A DNA stretch of 64,000 nt from Pithys albifrons albifrons. Taxonomy: Eukaryota > Chordata > Aves > Passeriformes > Thamnophilidae. Under the pieces are notes generated by a model. That model ran no database searches. It was not told the origin of the DNA and worked only from the letters and a program-made list of their open reading frames with translations. This document shows, one piece after another, positions 37,683-50,923 of the stretch (positions are counted from its first letter, which is position 1; each line of letters starts with the position of its first letter). A program made the position numbers and the translations under genes. The stretch lies in the NCBI RefSeq assembly GCF_047495875.1, contig NC_092458.1:108688227-108752226 (forward strand), written 5' to 3'.

Positions 37683-40600
37683 GTATTTATGTAAATGGTT
37701 TATTTCTGTTCTTTATTGTGCAGTAATTCTGGACATATATGATTAGGTCAGAAAAAGTCATACATTTCTAGGCAGAAAGTTTTCTGGAAAGATGTACTTC
37801 TTATAGTCATTTAAATACTTTGCCTGGTGGGAACAGCAAAAAAAATTGTCAGATACTGCATTGCACAGATATTAACACTGAGCCTATGTTTTAATACCTG
37901 AAGACATTTTTCCCAGGAGATGCCAAAAGATTCTAGCTCCCTGAAATAATCACTTTTAACAAGGCAGCTCAAAGTGGCAACAGTAAGTGTTATGCTTTAG
38001 TTTCTTAATCCAAAATTACATACAACCCTTCCAAACTGCTCTTGAACAAACCATTTTTTTTCCAGAGATGTAGCTTTACAGTCAACCTTTGTGCCACAAA
38101 CACATGGTACTATAGTTTGTCCAGCAGTTAGCATAAATAAGTCCTGACCTGGTTATTCATTACATTAGCTAGAATATAAATTTAAAATAATATTTATATT
38201 GCACTCTGTAAGAGCTTGACATTTACATAAAACCTCAGGCAGTAGTTAATGTTCCCAGAGTAAGAAATTGGTCAGTTTTAGTTTTTCTTTCCTTCAGTTC
38301 TGCTTTCTCGTAAGATATTTATCTCATCTGACTTTAGCTGATACTTGAATAGTTTCAGATAACAGCATCTAGAGAGCTGACCTTGGAAACAAAAACTCAA
38401 TAAGAACAACAACATCCCACACCAAACTGGTATGTTGTGAATACTATTTTCCCTTAAGGAAAACATTAATGAAATTACAGAAGCGCTTTCATTAATAGCG
38501 CAAAATCAACTCTGACCCAGAGAGCAACCACACTGTATTTAAAAAACAAACACAATGATAATAAAGTCTACTTTGTTACTCATTTTGTCTTTGAAACGGC
38601 TGGAGTAATGCTGGGAGGTATTTTCTACAACTGGGATGACACTGCGAAAAATTGCACAAGAAGTCTGACAATGACTGAGATGTATCTGAAGGCAAGCTCA
38701 TCTCTGGGGATTTGGATGTGACCAGCTGTCAATGACCACATCAAAGGAGTGAAGCAGTGGGGTCAGAAAGGTACAGCAGAGCACAAAGACATTGTGAGAG
38801 CTGCACAGACCCTGGAATGGCTGTCGAGAGCATAGAGAAAAAGAGGGGGCAAAGGACTACGGAAGGGCTGCAAATATTAAGTAAAGTTCAAGTAAAAAGC
38901 AACTGGAAGACCACTGGGGAAACAGATCCTTAAAGTATATTAAAGTGATAGGATTTGATGATAATTGGATAATTTTGTGGACACCAGAGATGAAAAGATA
39001 CTGGAAATGACCACAGGTTAAACAGAGGAGTTGGGGCACAGTAGGAAGATCTGACACAGCTCAGAGCAATCAGTGCTGCCCTATCCTCTTATTCCCTGGC
39101 AGATTGTACTCCCTACAAAGGCAGGCCTGACAGCTCTGATCTGTTGTCAGCAGCTTGAGAAAAAAAAAAAAAGACAGAGTAAATGGGAAAGTGTGGGTAC
39201 AGAGCCTGGCATGAGTCACATAAGAATTGCCAGTTCCAGGGCTTGGTTTTCTATTGAGTGGGGAGGGAAGGAGGATTAGGAAATAAAGAGACAGTCAAGC
39301 TCTCCTCTATCTTCGATCCTGTTTTATGCCAGACAGGAAGGGTATTTCATTGGCTGTGAACCACTGGATTGCCACCTGGGACAGGAAAACAGGACTTGGC
39401 GAAAAATAGTAAGACTGCACCAAAACCAAAGGAAAAGTCTTCGCTGCACTGAAGGAACCAAATGAACTTCCAATGTCTAGGACTCAAAATTATGTAGATA
39501 CATTATATAAATTATTATTGCATTAATATAGTTACATATTTTATATATGCTCTGTATTTTATTTCTATACATTGTGTTGATAAATCAGATGCCAGACACA
39601 CTGGTACAGAAAAATTTTACTTCACCCATAGGTTTGCTTGCAATCAATGTCAAAGATTTCGCCTATTTTGGTGTGATTATAGCACAATAGACTATTTTAT
39701 TCCAAGGCGTATAATAGATGCACAAAGAAACATAACACAAAATATCCTTTTGGATGATCATACTCATTCATAGAAATTGATCCAAAGATATACATGGGGT
39801 TTGGGTTAATTTTTTTTAATTAATGTAGTCACAAATATAACACATTCCCTTTATAGTATTTCAGATGGGTTGCCCCCACGTTCTTCCAGACTTTTCCAAG
39901 TCACCTTCTGCCATGCTTAGTAACACCAACTTCTAATTTTTAGTTCCAGATTCACTGTGAGATCGAATCTGATATTAAACAATTTTATGTTCAAATGTCT
40001 GATATGCTTAGAGAAAGGAAAAAAAAAATCCCCATTTCTGCAGGGCTGTTGGGAAGCCACAGAAGCAGCAATTCTCATTTGGGCCAGGGGTTTTCTTTTC
40101 TCAGCTGGATCAGCCAACACTCCTCAGCTCTGCGACAACAGATGCCCAGTATTGTAACACCACAGTCAATGGCATTCCTGGGGTGTGCCTGTGCCCGTTT
40201 TGGTACATCTCATACAAACAATATTGTCACTTTTTTCTTGTTCCCGAAAAGAATTTAAAGAGAATTGAGGAGGATTCAAAACACCTGTTCAAAATCCTGC
40301 TTTTTAAGATGATTGCAAATTTCCTTTAGATGTAAGGGTGAGGGAAGCATCAAAACTGTCCTCATGAATCCAAATGTAAGGTATTTAAAGGAGAGGTATG
40401 TCAAATCACAAATAAATTTGTTTTTAATCATTCAGTGCTCATAATTTTGAAATTCTGAACTATGAAATAATAAGAATCACTACTAAGCAGTTCTCTTATG
40501 GTTACTATTTGAATGTCACAATAAAATTTGTAAAAAAATTGGAGTAAAACAGCTTTATTTCACTCCCTTTAAATTCATTGAGTTTTTGCACACAACACTG

Positions 40601-41090
40601 GCATGTTTTAGTTGCATAAGGAAGAATGGAAATTTAAATCCAAACTAAAAGAAAATTCAAAGAGTTGTTTACAATTACATAAAATGTATGGATCAGTATC
40701 AATCAAAATATTTCATAACGGTTAAAAATCTTAAATCAAATAATCTCTTCCTTAAAAGCTGTCTATCCCCACCTTTTTTTGAGAACATACTTTTTTCAAG
40801 TAAATGGGCACTGAAAGTATAAAAGATGCATACTTTCGGGGGAAAGCAATAAATAACTCCTCACGAGTTACTCTGCATAACAATTAACATGATTGTCACC
40901 ATCTGGTGACTGAAGGTATTTTCCTACTGCTAACTCTCACCTATAAGTGATGTGTCAAAACAGCAAACTTCCACCTAAAATAAACTCTTACCTATCAATG
41001 CCACTGAAATAATCTTTTTCTGACTAACACTGCACTGTCTTCCCTTTCACTTTGTCTGGATTCCTTGTCCCTCAACAGGCCAGAAAGTGA

Positions 41091-41611
41091 CAGAATCATT
41101 TAGGTTGGAAAAGACCTCCGAGACCATCAACTCCAACCTCTGACTCACCCCCACCCTTGTTAATTAGACCATGGCACTGAGTGCCACGTCCTGTCAGTCT
41201 TCAAGACCTCCAGGGATGGTGACTCCACCACCTCCCTAAACAGCCTGTTCTAATGTTTAGCAACACTTTTCAGTGAAGTCATTTTCCTCCTCATGTCCAA
41301 CCTGAACCTCCCCTGGCACAGCCTGAGGCTCTGTTCACTTGACCTGTCCTTAGTTCCCTGGAGAACCCCCATCTTGCTACACTCTCAGGTAGTTGTAGAG
41401 AGTGATAAGGTACAACCTGAGCTCCCTTTTCTCCAGGCTGAACACCCCCAGCTCCCCTCAGCTGCTCCTCATAGGACTTATCCTCTAGACCCTTCCCCAG
41501 CTCCATTGCCCTTCTCTGCTCCAGCACCTCAATGTCTTTCTTGCCATGAGGGGCCCAAAACTGAACACAGGACTCAAGGTGCAGCTTCACCAGTCCCCAA
41601 GTACAGAGAGA
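41091..41611 (-). mobile_element. CR1 LINE 3' fragment
   Basis: The plus strand starts with the reverse complement of the CR1 3' end (AGAATCATTTAGGTTGGAAA, then GACC...ATCAACTCCAACC) and continues into the part that encodes the end of the reverse transcriptase and 3' UTR (CTCCAGGCTGAACACCCCCA, CTCCAGCACCTCAATGTC, GGGCCCAAAACTGAACACAG). It is 5'-truncated, as is usual for CR1. The element is in the same sense as ROBO1. The 169-codon frame at 41291-41800 on the minus strand crosses the edge of this element and is not a gene. Confidence 0.92.
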
Positions 41612-41810
41612 TTTGATTTTTTGTTTTCTCAAAGGTACTTGGATTCCAAACTCAAACTGAAAATCGGAGATTTTCCGCATGCCCATTTCTTTTACAACTG
41701 TTTCTACCCACACCTTTGCATGAAGTGTAACTACAGTGCTAGAACTGAATCCAATTGCAGGTGAATGGCCTCGCACATGGAAAGCCACATCCCAGGACAC
41801 CCTTAAATGT

Positions 41811-41964
41811 GAGATTAGCTCAGTTGGTTAAAACTTGGTTGCAATAATGCCAAGGTCATCATGGTGTTCAATCTCCTATGTCGGCCATTGACTTAAGAGT
41901 TGGACTCGATGATGCTTGTGGATCCCTTCCAACTCAGAACAGTCTGTGTGTGTGATTCTGTGTG
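41811..41964 (+). mobile_element. tRNA-Ile-derived SINE with CR1 tail (TguSINE1-like)
   Basis: The first about 75 bases match tRNA-Ile: the A box TTAGCTCAGTTGGTTA is intact, GGTTGCAATAATGCCAAGGTC matches the anticodon arm and variable region, the B box is degraded to TGTTCAATCTC, and the head ends GGCCA at 41887. A CR1 3' tail follows: TTGGACTCGATGATGCTTGT, GATCCCTTCCAACTC, and a terminal GTGATTCTGTG. A tRNA-Ile head joined to a CR1 tail is the published structure of the passerine SINE family TguSINE1. It is not a tRNA gene: the acceptor stem does not pair and the B box is damaged. It would be mobilised in trans by CR1 machinery recognising the tail. Confidence 0.88.
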
Positions 41965-44900
41965 TACCCAAGTATATGCCCAGAAGACTACCAGAGACTG
42001 AGTAATCTTTGATAGATACAGAACCATTATCATCTTCAATTGTTTTCCCAGAGCATGACTGGTGAAAACCTTGTGAAAAATTACCAAAAACATAAACCAA
42101 CATTTTTGCCACTCCTACACCTTCCCAAATGGATTTCAGTTCTGGTTGTAGTGCAAATGGTACCCAAACTTCAATACATCACAGTGAAACTTTGATACTG
42201 TAAAGTGGCTAAAACAGGGCCTAGAGAAGTTCCAGTAACCAGGCTTGTGCACTTATTCCTTCCTAAACCTTAAGCCATCTTGATCACCTACACTTTTGCA
42301 CCCTGAGTCCTCACACTGTGAGCTCTGAATCCTGTTCTAAGAGGAAAGCCCTGTGGAAGATGCCAAGAAACAAAACCAAGCAGGGAATTGCTTAGCTCCC
42401 TATACTTCTCCTCTACTAATGCATACTGCAATATTTCAGTTATACCAAAACTAAAATAAAACCCACACAGAACAAAAAAACAGTTCACTCCAAGAGCTAC
42501 TTTGAAGTGACTGTAGTAGGAAACATCACCCTTTTACACAGTGGAGAAGCACAAACAAGAAGCTCACTGAAACTTCTCCATGATCTCATACCTGTGATGT
42601 TTCAGCCAAAGAAATGTTATCCATATGAAGAGTAAAAGGAAAGGCAGACCATGGTACCTGCTATGAAAGGCACTGCTCCACGTACCAGTTTTGCAATGCC
42701 AAATGAAACACATGAGAATAACTGAAACAGAAAAGTACAAATGACTTTCATTTTTACTTTATTGATAAACTATCCTCTCAACTTTCTCAACAGCATGACT
42801 TCCAGTTAGGAAGATTCTACACTATATACACAGCTACACATATATAAAAAATACAGTTCGCAACATGTCTTTTAGTTGTTTCTGACTCATCTTACACTAC
42901 AACACAATTTGTGAATTATAAAAAAGCTCAAAGAATTAAAATTATATTTAACAGCTCTCTATAAAATTAATAGGAGAAAAAGCACACTTTATCAAGTTGT
43001 TCTGATAAAAGAAATGCTAAAAAGAAATGTTGGCAGATTATTTTCCTGAATATTCATACTGAATTGTTCAGAAAAACTGTAGTTAATAGCCCTAGTGTTC
43101 AGCAGACTGAAATGTATTAAAACATGTAAAGCAAAGCTTTTGAGATGTCCTGTATGATAGCCACATTCAAGGGACTTATTCAAATAGCACCACTTTTCAG
43201 CAAGTTATTGACTTCTTCGAGTCAAAGTACTGAACCACAGTTTTAAGGATAATTGTCTGAAGTCATTTATACTTTAAAGAAAACAAAATATTTGAAATGG
43301 GCTTTTAAAGGATTAGTAACAAATCCCTAGAGGAATGCAGCCCACCTCAGTAAATTTCCAACCTTAAAAGCAAATTCTGACATATGCAGGACGTTAATGA
43401 AGACAGTGTTTATACCTTACATAGCATGTTAAGTGTGAGAACTTTACAGATAAACAAAAATGCTGTTCACTGCCTACTGAAGCTTATAATGGAAAGAAAA
43501 GTTCAAGAATGGCAGTAGCTTATGGTTGTTGATGATAAGACTTAAGGATATGAAGAACATCATTAATAGTATGAGAAAAAGCTAAATATTCAATTATTTG
43601 ATCAAAATACAAAAGTCAGGGGTCTATTTTTAATCATTTTAATTAATTTATCATTATTTTAATAGCTAGATAAACAACTTGCTTTCATATTACTATTATA
43701 AGGGGGTTTGGTGAAAGGATCAGTACTGAGAGACACAGCGATCAATATTCAGAAGTCAAAAATGGAAAAAGGAAGGAGAAGAGAGAGGTAAGAGAAGGAC
43801 ACAGTGCTACACAACCATGAGGCTGAGTCAAAAGCAAAGGTGAATATAAAAATGAAGGGAGGCAAGAGACACAGACCTCAAGAGCTTTGTAGAGCTGTTC
43901 AAGAAATTAAAAAAAAAAACAAAACAAACAAACACCAGCAAGTGAAAATGAGAAGAACCAACCTGTATGATTTGAGAACATTCTAATGCATAGTACAACA
44001 TCACCATTGGCACACAGGCAGGTTCATGTGGTTTGCACATGTAAGTGCAAATTATAATGAAGCCTTCACAATTATTAAGGAGAATAGCAGTTTGAAAACA
44101 AGGGAAAGGATTCATTATTTTTATTATTACTTCTAACAGCAATCACTGGGACAGGAGACAAGGTTCAACTAACCAGAAAGGTAGGTTCTTGCCAGAATTA
44201 ATAAGCTTTAGAGAAATCTGTGCACTCAGAAATATTACACAGCTTTTTTAAAAAAAATGTATCAGTAGTTCAAGTAGAAGAGATTATGTCTCTGCACAAG
44301 GCTTTCATAAGTTAAGACACCCCTGCACAGAAATGCAAGTGGAAGAAGAGCAGCAGCTACCTATAAAAACAGGCAGCTAGATACAGAGAACTCAACTAAG
44401 TATGCTCCATCAGCTGAGGAAAGCTAATATTCTCCAGTCTGTAAAACTCCAAGGTATGATTATGTTATTAGAGTTTCCCTTCCAACAAATTAAATTGCAT
44501 TTTACAGGGATGTAGAAATGCTGCTGAAAAGCTACTTATATTCATAAAAAGAAAAAAAAATGATCTCATGTACAAGTGTCTCAGCTTCTACTTCTCAGGA
44601 TTATGGCAATACCTCTATAATGCAGGGAAGTTACCTGAGTTGTAATAAACTGGAGTGGGTAATACAAAGTGGACTACTTTTAGTTCCCACCTCCACACCC
44701 TGCCTCCCCCTCTCCTTCCTCTCATGGTTTCTCCATGCAGAACTTATCCAACTCCTCCTGAGAGGTGGAAGTTGGCTGGCACCTTTACTGCCAACACATA
44801 ACATAAATCTCACTACAAGCTTTCCCTGGTCAAGTAGCTACATCCATCCCTGTCACAACTCAGGCAGACCATCAAACATGACTGGAGAGGTGGGTACAAG

Positions 44901-46911
44901 GACCCAAAGGTTTTGTTTGTTTTCAGCCTTGCAAAGGACTATCCAAGGTTTTAAGCACTCTTTTTTTGCAATAAGGTTTTCAAGGCTAAACTACATTTTT
45001 TTGTATCATGACTGTAAGTACAGCACAGTTTCTAAATGCTAAAAGGCAACAAACGCACAGACTTTTCCACTTTATGTAAAGAGCCATTTGAAACAAAACC
45101 CTAAATTAAGGCTTCCTGAATAGGCTGAAAGCCTTCAGTGGGACTAATTAGACAGAACCACTAGGCCTTGAGGCTCACAGCTGCTCACCAGTACCCACTG
45201 CAAAAAATGAGAATTAAACGCATGGTTAGAGGTTTGAATTGATTAACGGGCATCAGTTGTTCCTCCTCTACAGGTAAAGCCCTAATATCAATCTTTTTAT
45301 TTTCTAATATACCATTATATGACTAATTAGTAGGCATTATGGCACATAGATCAGTTTAAATGAATTTTTAATGACAATTAATCTGCCCTTCTTTTAAATT
45401 CTTACTTTAAATAAACAGGAAATTCTTCCCCAGTGTTTTGATTAAGAACAAAAGCTAAGTAATGCTAAAAAATTCTTTATTAAAAATGAATGAGTCTTTT
45501 CATAAGAGACCGTACTGCAAATTGTCAGTCCTCTCCATGTTGCACAGGATTTCTACTCTTAATTTGTTATATAATTTGGTGGTTGTTGCAAGTATTTATA
45601 AGCTGGCATACCTGCATTAGGAACACCACACTGGAATAGCTACAGGATTTAATAAACAGAATTTAATTATAAGCAGTGACGATACACAGGACAGATTTGA
45701 CAGTAGCTGATTTTTCACAAGGCCAGTGGTAAACAGCTCACTGCCATGACTGTTAGGAAGGAAACATCAGGGAAAGACTTGGAAGTCTTTCTTTGCATCA
45801 ATCTGCCAACTCAGCGCACCATCATCACTGAGAAACATTCCCATCAAAATAGAAACTGAGTTAATTCATCAACTTTGAAAATCTAATAAAAAACACGAAG
45901 AAACTAGTGCATAAGACTGAGAAGGTGGCAAGAAAAAGGTCTATGAAATACCTCAACCCATATCTGATGTTTTATCATTATGCTTCAAGGAGAGCTCAAA
46001 GCTCTCAGAAAAGATTGTGTCCCACTCAATCCCATGTTCTTTCACTTCAAGAGTGATGTGATGAAAAGCCACTCCTTGTCCTCTAATGATACTGCCTAAG
46101 TGAAACTACTATATATAAACACCAACTGCTTGTCTTTATCTGTATTTAAATATATATATATTTAAATATATATATATATATAGATAGATAGATAGATAGA
46201 TATAGATATAAATGAATAAAAATTGAGATTTTCTATTAGGTGCAGAGGAAAGACAAAATTACTCAATATCACACTCTTATTTTTTAACATTCTAAGCAGA
46301 AAATAATGCAGAATTAGCCTGCTGGGTGTGAAGCTGCCTAACCAAGACAAAATCAAATCTCCTGTTTCTTCATGCCTTGCCACTTGAATAATGGTAAATT
46401 AATCACTTCTGTTTACTTGGAATGAGCAGTTCACAGACTTCAGGTGTCTTAAGGCTGTTTATGTCCTTTCTTTTAAAACCAGACAAAAATAATTATTTCA
46501 GAGAAGAATTTGAGAAAGGCAGTGAGGTAGTCATAGGTACCAGCAATCACACAAGTCCAGCAAACAGAGAAGTTTTCTTTCCAAGGGCTATTGATTAATT
46601 TTACATAAAGTAGTTAAAACACAAATTTTAGAAAAAAGCAACTATGACTTATTTATGAAACCCAAGCTGGCAGGTCAGAGACAAGCAGTTACACAATGTG
46701 TTAGTGGACAGAATGCCCTCAAAACCAAAGGGAGAGTAGAAGGCACAAAGAAAGGCACAGAAAGTAGGGAAGTGGAGGCGGGAATTTGTCCTGCAGCACT
46801 CAGGCTTCCCTGTGATTAGGAAACAGGTTTCAGAACAGCAGTTTTAGACTGCAGGTATCTAAGTGCTTTCTGCATTCTAACTTTAACCAGCATGTTTATT
46901 TCAACTACAGA
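41965..46911. other. Intronic DNA, no gene recognised
   Basis: Contains the compound microsatellite at 46144-46210 and a candidate conserved stretch at 45215-45490. The frame at 44560-45042 (160 codons) is among the longest in the window but shows no family signature, no coding-like composition and no splice context, so it is not called a gene. Confidence 0.6.
46144..46210. repeat. Compound TA / GATA microsatellite
   Basis: Two TA blocks separated by TTTAAA, followed by about five TAGA units and a TATAGATATA end. The first part (ATTTAAATATATATATATTT) is self-complementary. Confidence 0.9.
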
Positions 46912-47475
46912 AAAGATACAGACAAAATGTCTCTCATGGGGACCTTCAAGCACCCCGATATCTGTTGGAGGGACAACACAGCAGGGCACGGCAGTCCTGG
47001 GGGTTCCTGGAATGCACTGATGACAACTTCCTTCTCCAAGTGAGAGAGGAGACAAAGAAGGTGCTTTGAGGGACCTTGTTCTCACCAACAAGAAGCTCAA
47101 GGGCAGCCTGGGCTGCAGTGACCTTAAAATGTTGCCCCAAAGATCTCAAACTCCACCAAGGAGGGTGACAAGCAAACTCACTACCCTGAACTTCAGGAGA
47201 GCAGACTTTGGTCTCTTTGAGGATCACCTTGGCAGGGTGCCAGGGGACACAGCTCTGGTGGGAAGAGGGACCCAAAACAGCTGGATGGTATTCAAGGATT
47301 GTCTCCTCCAGGCTCATGAACAAATTAAAAATCAGGGAGGAATGCCAGGAACCTTGAATGGATGAACAAGGAGCAACATGGTCTAGGGAAAGGTTTCCTG
47401 CTCATAGCACAGGGGTTGGAGTTAAATAATCTTTAAGATCCCTTTCCACACAAACCATTCCATGATTCTACATTT
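46912..47475 (+). mobile_element. CR1 LINE fragment: ORF2 linker region joined to 3' end, internally deleted
   Basis: From about 46912 the sequence matches the CR1 ORF2 stretch between the endonuclease and reverse transcriptase domains: GGGACAACACAGCAGGGCA, GTTCCTGGAATGCACTGATG, GACCTTGTTCTCACCAACAA. In frame at 47156-47335 it reads RVTSKLTTLNFRRADFGLF and then a WMVFKDCLLQAHEQ segment, a typical CR1 ORF2 motif run. After about 47340 it jumps directly to the CR1 3' end (GGGGTTGGAGTTAAATAATC, CCATTCCATGATTCTA at 47457-47472), so the reverse transcriptase domain is missing. The element is antisense to ROBO1. Stops upstream of 47066 show it is dead. Confidence 0.85.
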
Positions 47476-50400
47476 ATCCACCTATTCATGGAAAACTCTA
47501 GCAGCCCAATCTACTAAAACTGTGTAGCACTTCCATAAAAAATGGAACTAAACCAAAACCTGAAAAAAGTATGTTATCTTATCTAATCAAAATGATCACA
47601 AGTTTATTTCTTCTTGTCTCAAATGGTGGTTCCATGCCAGTTTTAGTTCCATTAGCCATTTATTTAGTCAGTGCTATGACAATAAAAGGATCAAGAAGCA
47701 CTTTACAGAAAGCAGAAGTCAGTTGAGATGACAACACAGATTCACAAAGATTAACTGCTGAACAGTAAACATGTTGTGGGTTCTTTTTAATACTGGTATT
47801 TAATTATTGGTAAAAATCAAATGATGTCACAAGAATGAGAACGATCAAAAAACTGTTCTTACAAGCCAGCATTAAGATTTAACAACTGCTCTGCTATGTA
47901 GCTGCAACAAAGATATTTGGTACATTAAACAGGCTTTCCAAAAATAACAAGGCACCATGCCACTTTATTTTTTTTTTAATTATAAATGCTGATGAACTAG
48001 CAGCAATGTTATAGAAGTCCATTCAACACAGAATTCTGTTTAAATAGACAGGAAACTTTGGTCTGAGCCAAAGCTGAAAACTTCTTGATTTTAAGTCAGG
48101 ATATATAGCTCTAAGAATGAAAACCCCCTGACTCTCCCTAGCATAAAAAGGACCATTTTTCATGTAGTTGTATTAGTTCTTAATTGACCATGCAGCATTA
48201 TGAGAGAAAAAAGTTCAATGTTTGTACTTGTAAATCTCCAGAAAGTCATCTGTTAACTGATGAAGAAAGGCACAGGGGATCAGGCTAAAGCCCAGCTACC
48301 GGAGCTTTCACCTTATGTTATTTATATGAACAGAGACCAACTTCTGCACAAATGCCTAACTACTAAAACCTTATAAATGGAAAAAAGTCTTAATTGGACA
48401 CAAACTGACAGCACAGGATGAATGTTGAATCAAACAAGAATTCCTAAGTAACTTTGAAAAACATATCAGAGAGGACAGAGTTTCAATCAGGTACAAAAAA
48501 TTACTTAAAAACAAAAAAAAACCCACAAAGACTTTTTTCCACATGACAGACTAGAGCACTCTGAAACTGAAAAAAGCCAGTATTTATTTTACAGTCATTT
48601 CTTCTAATGACATAAGCTAAATATATTAGATAATACACATGCAAGCTGCCATTACACATGCTGAGTGTTTCATGTACTACACAACCTTCTCTAAAGGTCT
48701 CACAGTGCATGTCGTAACAAAAATGCAACAGACCCTATACAAGCCTGTTCCTTGAAATTAAAGCCATTGTCACCATGGTCTGTACCTTTGTCATTACATT
48801 AATACCATTTTCCTCAGAAATCAAAGTAAATGTTGCTTATAGATCTATCCTGAGATCATCAATTTACAGATTTAGGCTATAAAAAGGCACTAGGCACTAA
48901 GTCCCAGTGCCTTTCAATGGCAATCCAGTGCCTAAATCCATAAAGGTGATTTGAAAACTGAAAACTTAATATATTGCTTAGAAAAGAGTGTTGAAAGGTG
49001 TATTTGTTTGGTTTTCTTTTCATCCCTTGACCATAGAACTCTGCCTCTTAAGATTATGCCCACATGCACATCAAATCAAATGGGTTACCTTGATGAGCAT
49101 TTACCACCAGTCATGGAATTTTCAAATAAACAATTAAACAGGAAGCTGTACATGGCCTGTTTACTTCAATATACATGCAGCACTCCATCTCAAGCACCTC
49201 ATCCCACCCTTATTTTCTTATAGCCTAATAGTTCCCATCTTTAAACAAGACCGGGCCAAGGAAACTAAGACACAGTTTTGTATTCCTCATTTACTAAATG
49301 CGAGATCTCTCTTTCCTTGACCTTGTTAAATTAAAAGTTGATAATACTTTGAAATTCCACTTGTAATAAAGAAAAAAACCAAACAAAAAACCAAATCAAC
49401 AAAACAAAAACATGAAACACACACACACACAAAAAAAAAAAAAAAACAAAACAGAATTGCCATTCTTTGGCCTCAATTAATTACACCCCTTAACTAGATT
49501 ATTTTCTTCCACAAGAAGTCACAGGAGCTTGGTGGGCCAATACAGACTATAGTCTTTCTCTTATATATCCACAAATCCAACCCTTAAAACAAAACACAAA
49601 CTTGAAGTCACTATCCTGAATCAAAACAACAGATTCAAAAAACATCTTCCATTCAAGTAAATACCTTTAATGCTTAATAGCAAAGAGAATACTCAAATAA
49701 ACATGTAGCATCAAGCTATAGAAGAGAACACCCCTGACCTTGAAAAAAGCCTTTTTTGGCATACTTCAGGAGGAAGAAAATCCCCGTTTTCCTGTTAATG
49801 CTGTCATAAAGCCCAGAATGAATCACTAAAAATCGTTACTTTTATGTTAAAAGCTCTCACTACGACAAGAGTGAATTAGCAGGGGATGGGAAGTAAAAGA
49901 CAAGCAATGCTAAAGAGGCCATCTCCACAAAACACTGCTGGGAATGCAAATGCCTGAAGCCTTGTGTGCTTATTTGTCCTCCTCTATGCAACAATTTACC
50001 CGTGCTCCTTCACTGTTCTCCCCCCCACCCCCTCTCCCCTTTAGTATTTATTCCATATAAATACCTATCACTCACCCTACGTCATGCTGGCTCTCCACTG
50101 AGACACAACTCTATTAATAACTCTGTTAATAACTACTGGTGAAAAAAAAAACCTGTAGGGGTAGACAAAACTGCAGAGGTAAATCATACATTGCTAATAG
50201 TGCATTGCATCCAATATAGGTAAGACAGTGCACTAGTAGAGACAATAATCCAGAGGAATTGGAGTTTCACAGTCCTGGAAAAAGGAATCTACTCCTAAGA
50301 ATTATTTCATGCAAGGGGTAAAAGAAAAAAGCAAATTCCATAAATTGAATACAGAGATTGTTAAAAATTTGCAGTAATTAGTATCCCTCCTCAACCAAGT

Positions 50401-50923
50401 CATGTGTAAAAATATAACAAAACTTCTTCAAGAAATTCTGTAGACAATATGACTGCACATGTTCACCAGAAACTACTCTAATTTGAATCGTAATTTTGAG
50501 ATTTCTACAGATCCTAAAAGGTACACATTATTAAAATAAAACATAATTATAACAGTAAAGCTGGCTGGCCCATTTTCTCCAAGTAACCATGAGCTTTCAA
50601 TCAAAACAAGACAGGATAGCATTATAAGTTAGGTACTGTTCTCAAGATGAAAGATCTCTTCACAAAGCTAGAAAAGGACAGATATTCACAACAGGGAATC
50701 CTTTAAAAAACCCTAATACGTGCCTTATACATGATCCTTTTCTATTTTTAAGGTAGACAAATTGCTGCATCCAGATGACAGGGCTTTTTTTTTCTGGCAA
50801 GAAAGTAGGCTCAAGACCCTATTTCACGAAGGAGAAAAAAAATGAAGATAAAAAGTTCAAATGGAAATGTGGTTGAACTTGCCAAATTGCTATATATCCT
50901 TCATAAAAATCTATATAGTACTG
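47476..50923. other. Intronic DNA, no gene recognised
   Basis: AT-rich sequence with an A-rich/(CA)n tract at 49372-49456. No exon, CR1 tail or LTR edge seen. Confidence 0.65.
49372..49456. repeat. A-rich tract with (CA)n and a 17-base A-run
   Basis: AAACC/CAAAA-type units, seven CA units at 49418-49430 and a long A-run ending near 49446. No attached element body identified. Confidence 0.8.

Noticed and set aside
41291..41800. 169-codon minus-strand reading frame, longest in the window
   Set aside because: It runs through the CR1 3' fragment into flanking DNA. The reading does not correspond to CR1 ORF2 protein and is a by-product of the repeat.
41811..41887. Possible tRNA-Ile gene
   Set aside because: The acceptor stem does not pair, the B box is mutated, and it is joined to a CR1 tail. 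It is the head of a SINE.
44560..45042. 160-codon plus-strand reading frame, second longest in the window
   Set aside because: Protein is low in pattern, rich in serine and leucine from pyrimidine-rich DNA, and matches no family I know. Without transcript evidence it is not a gene.
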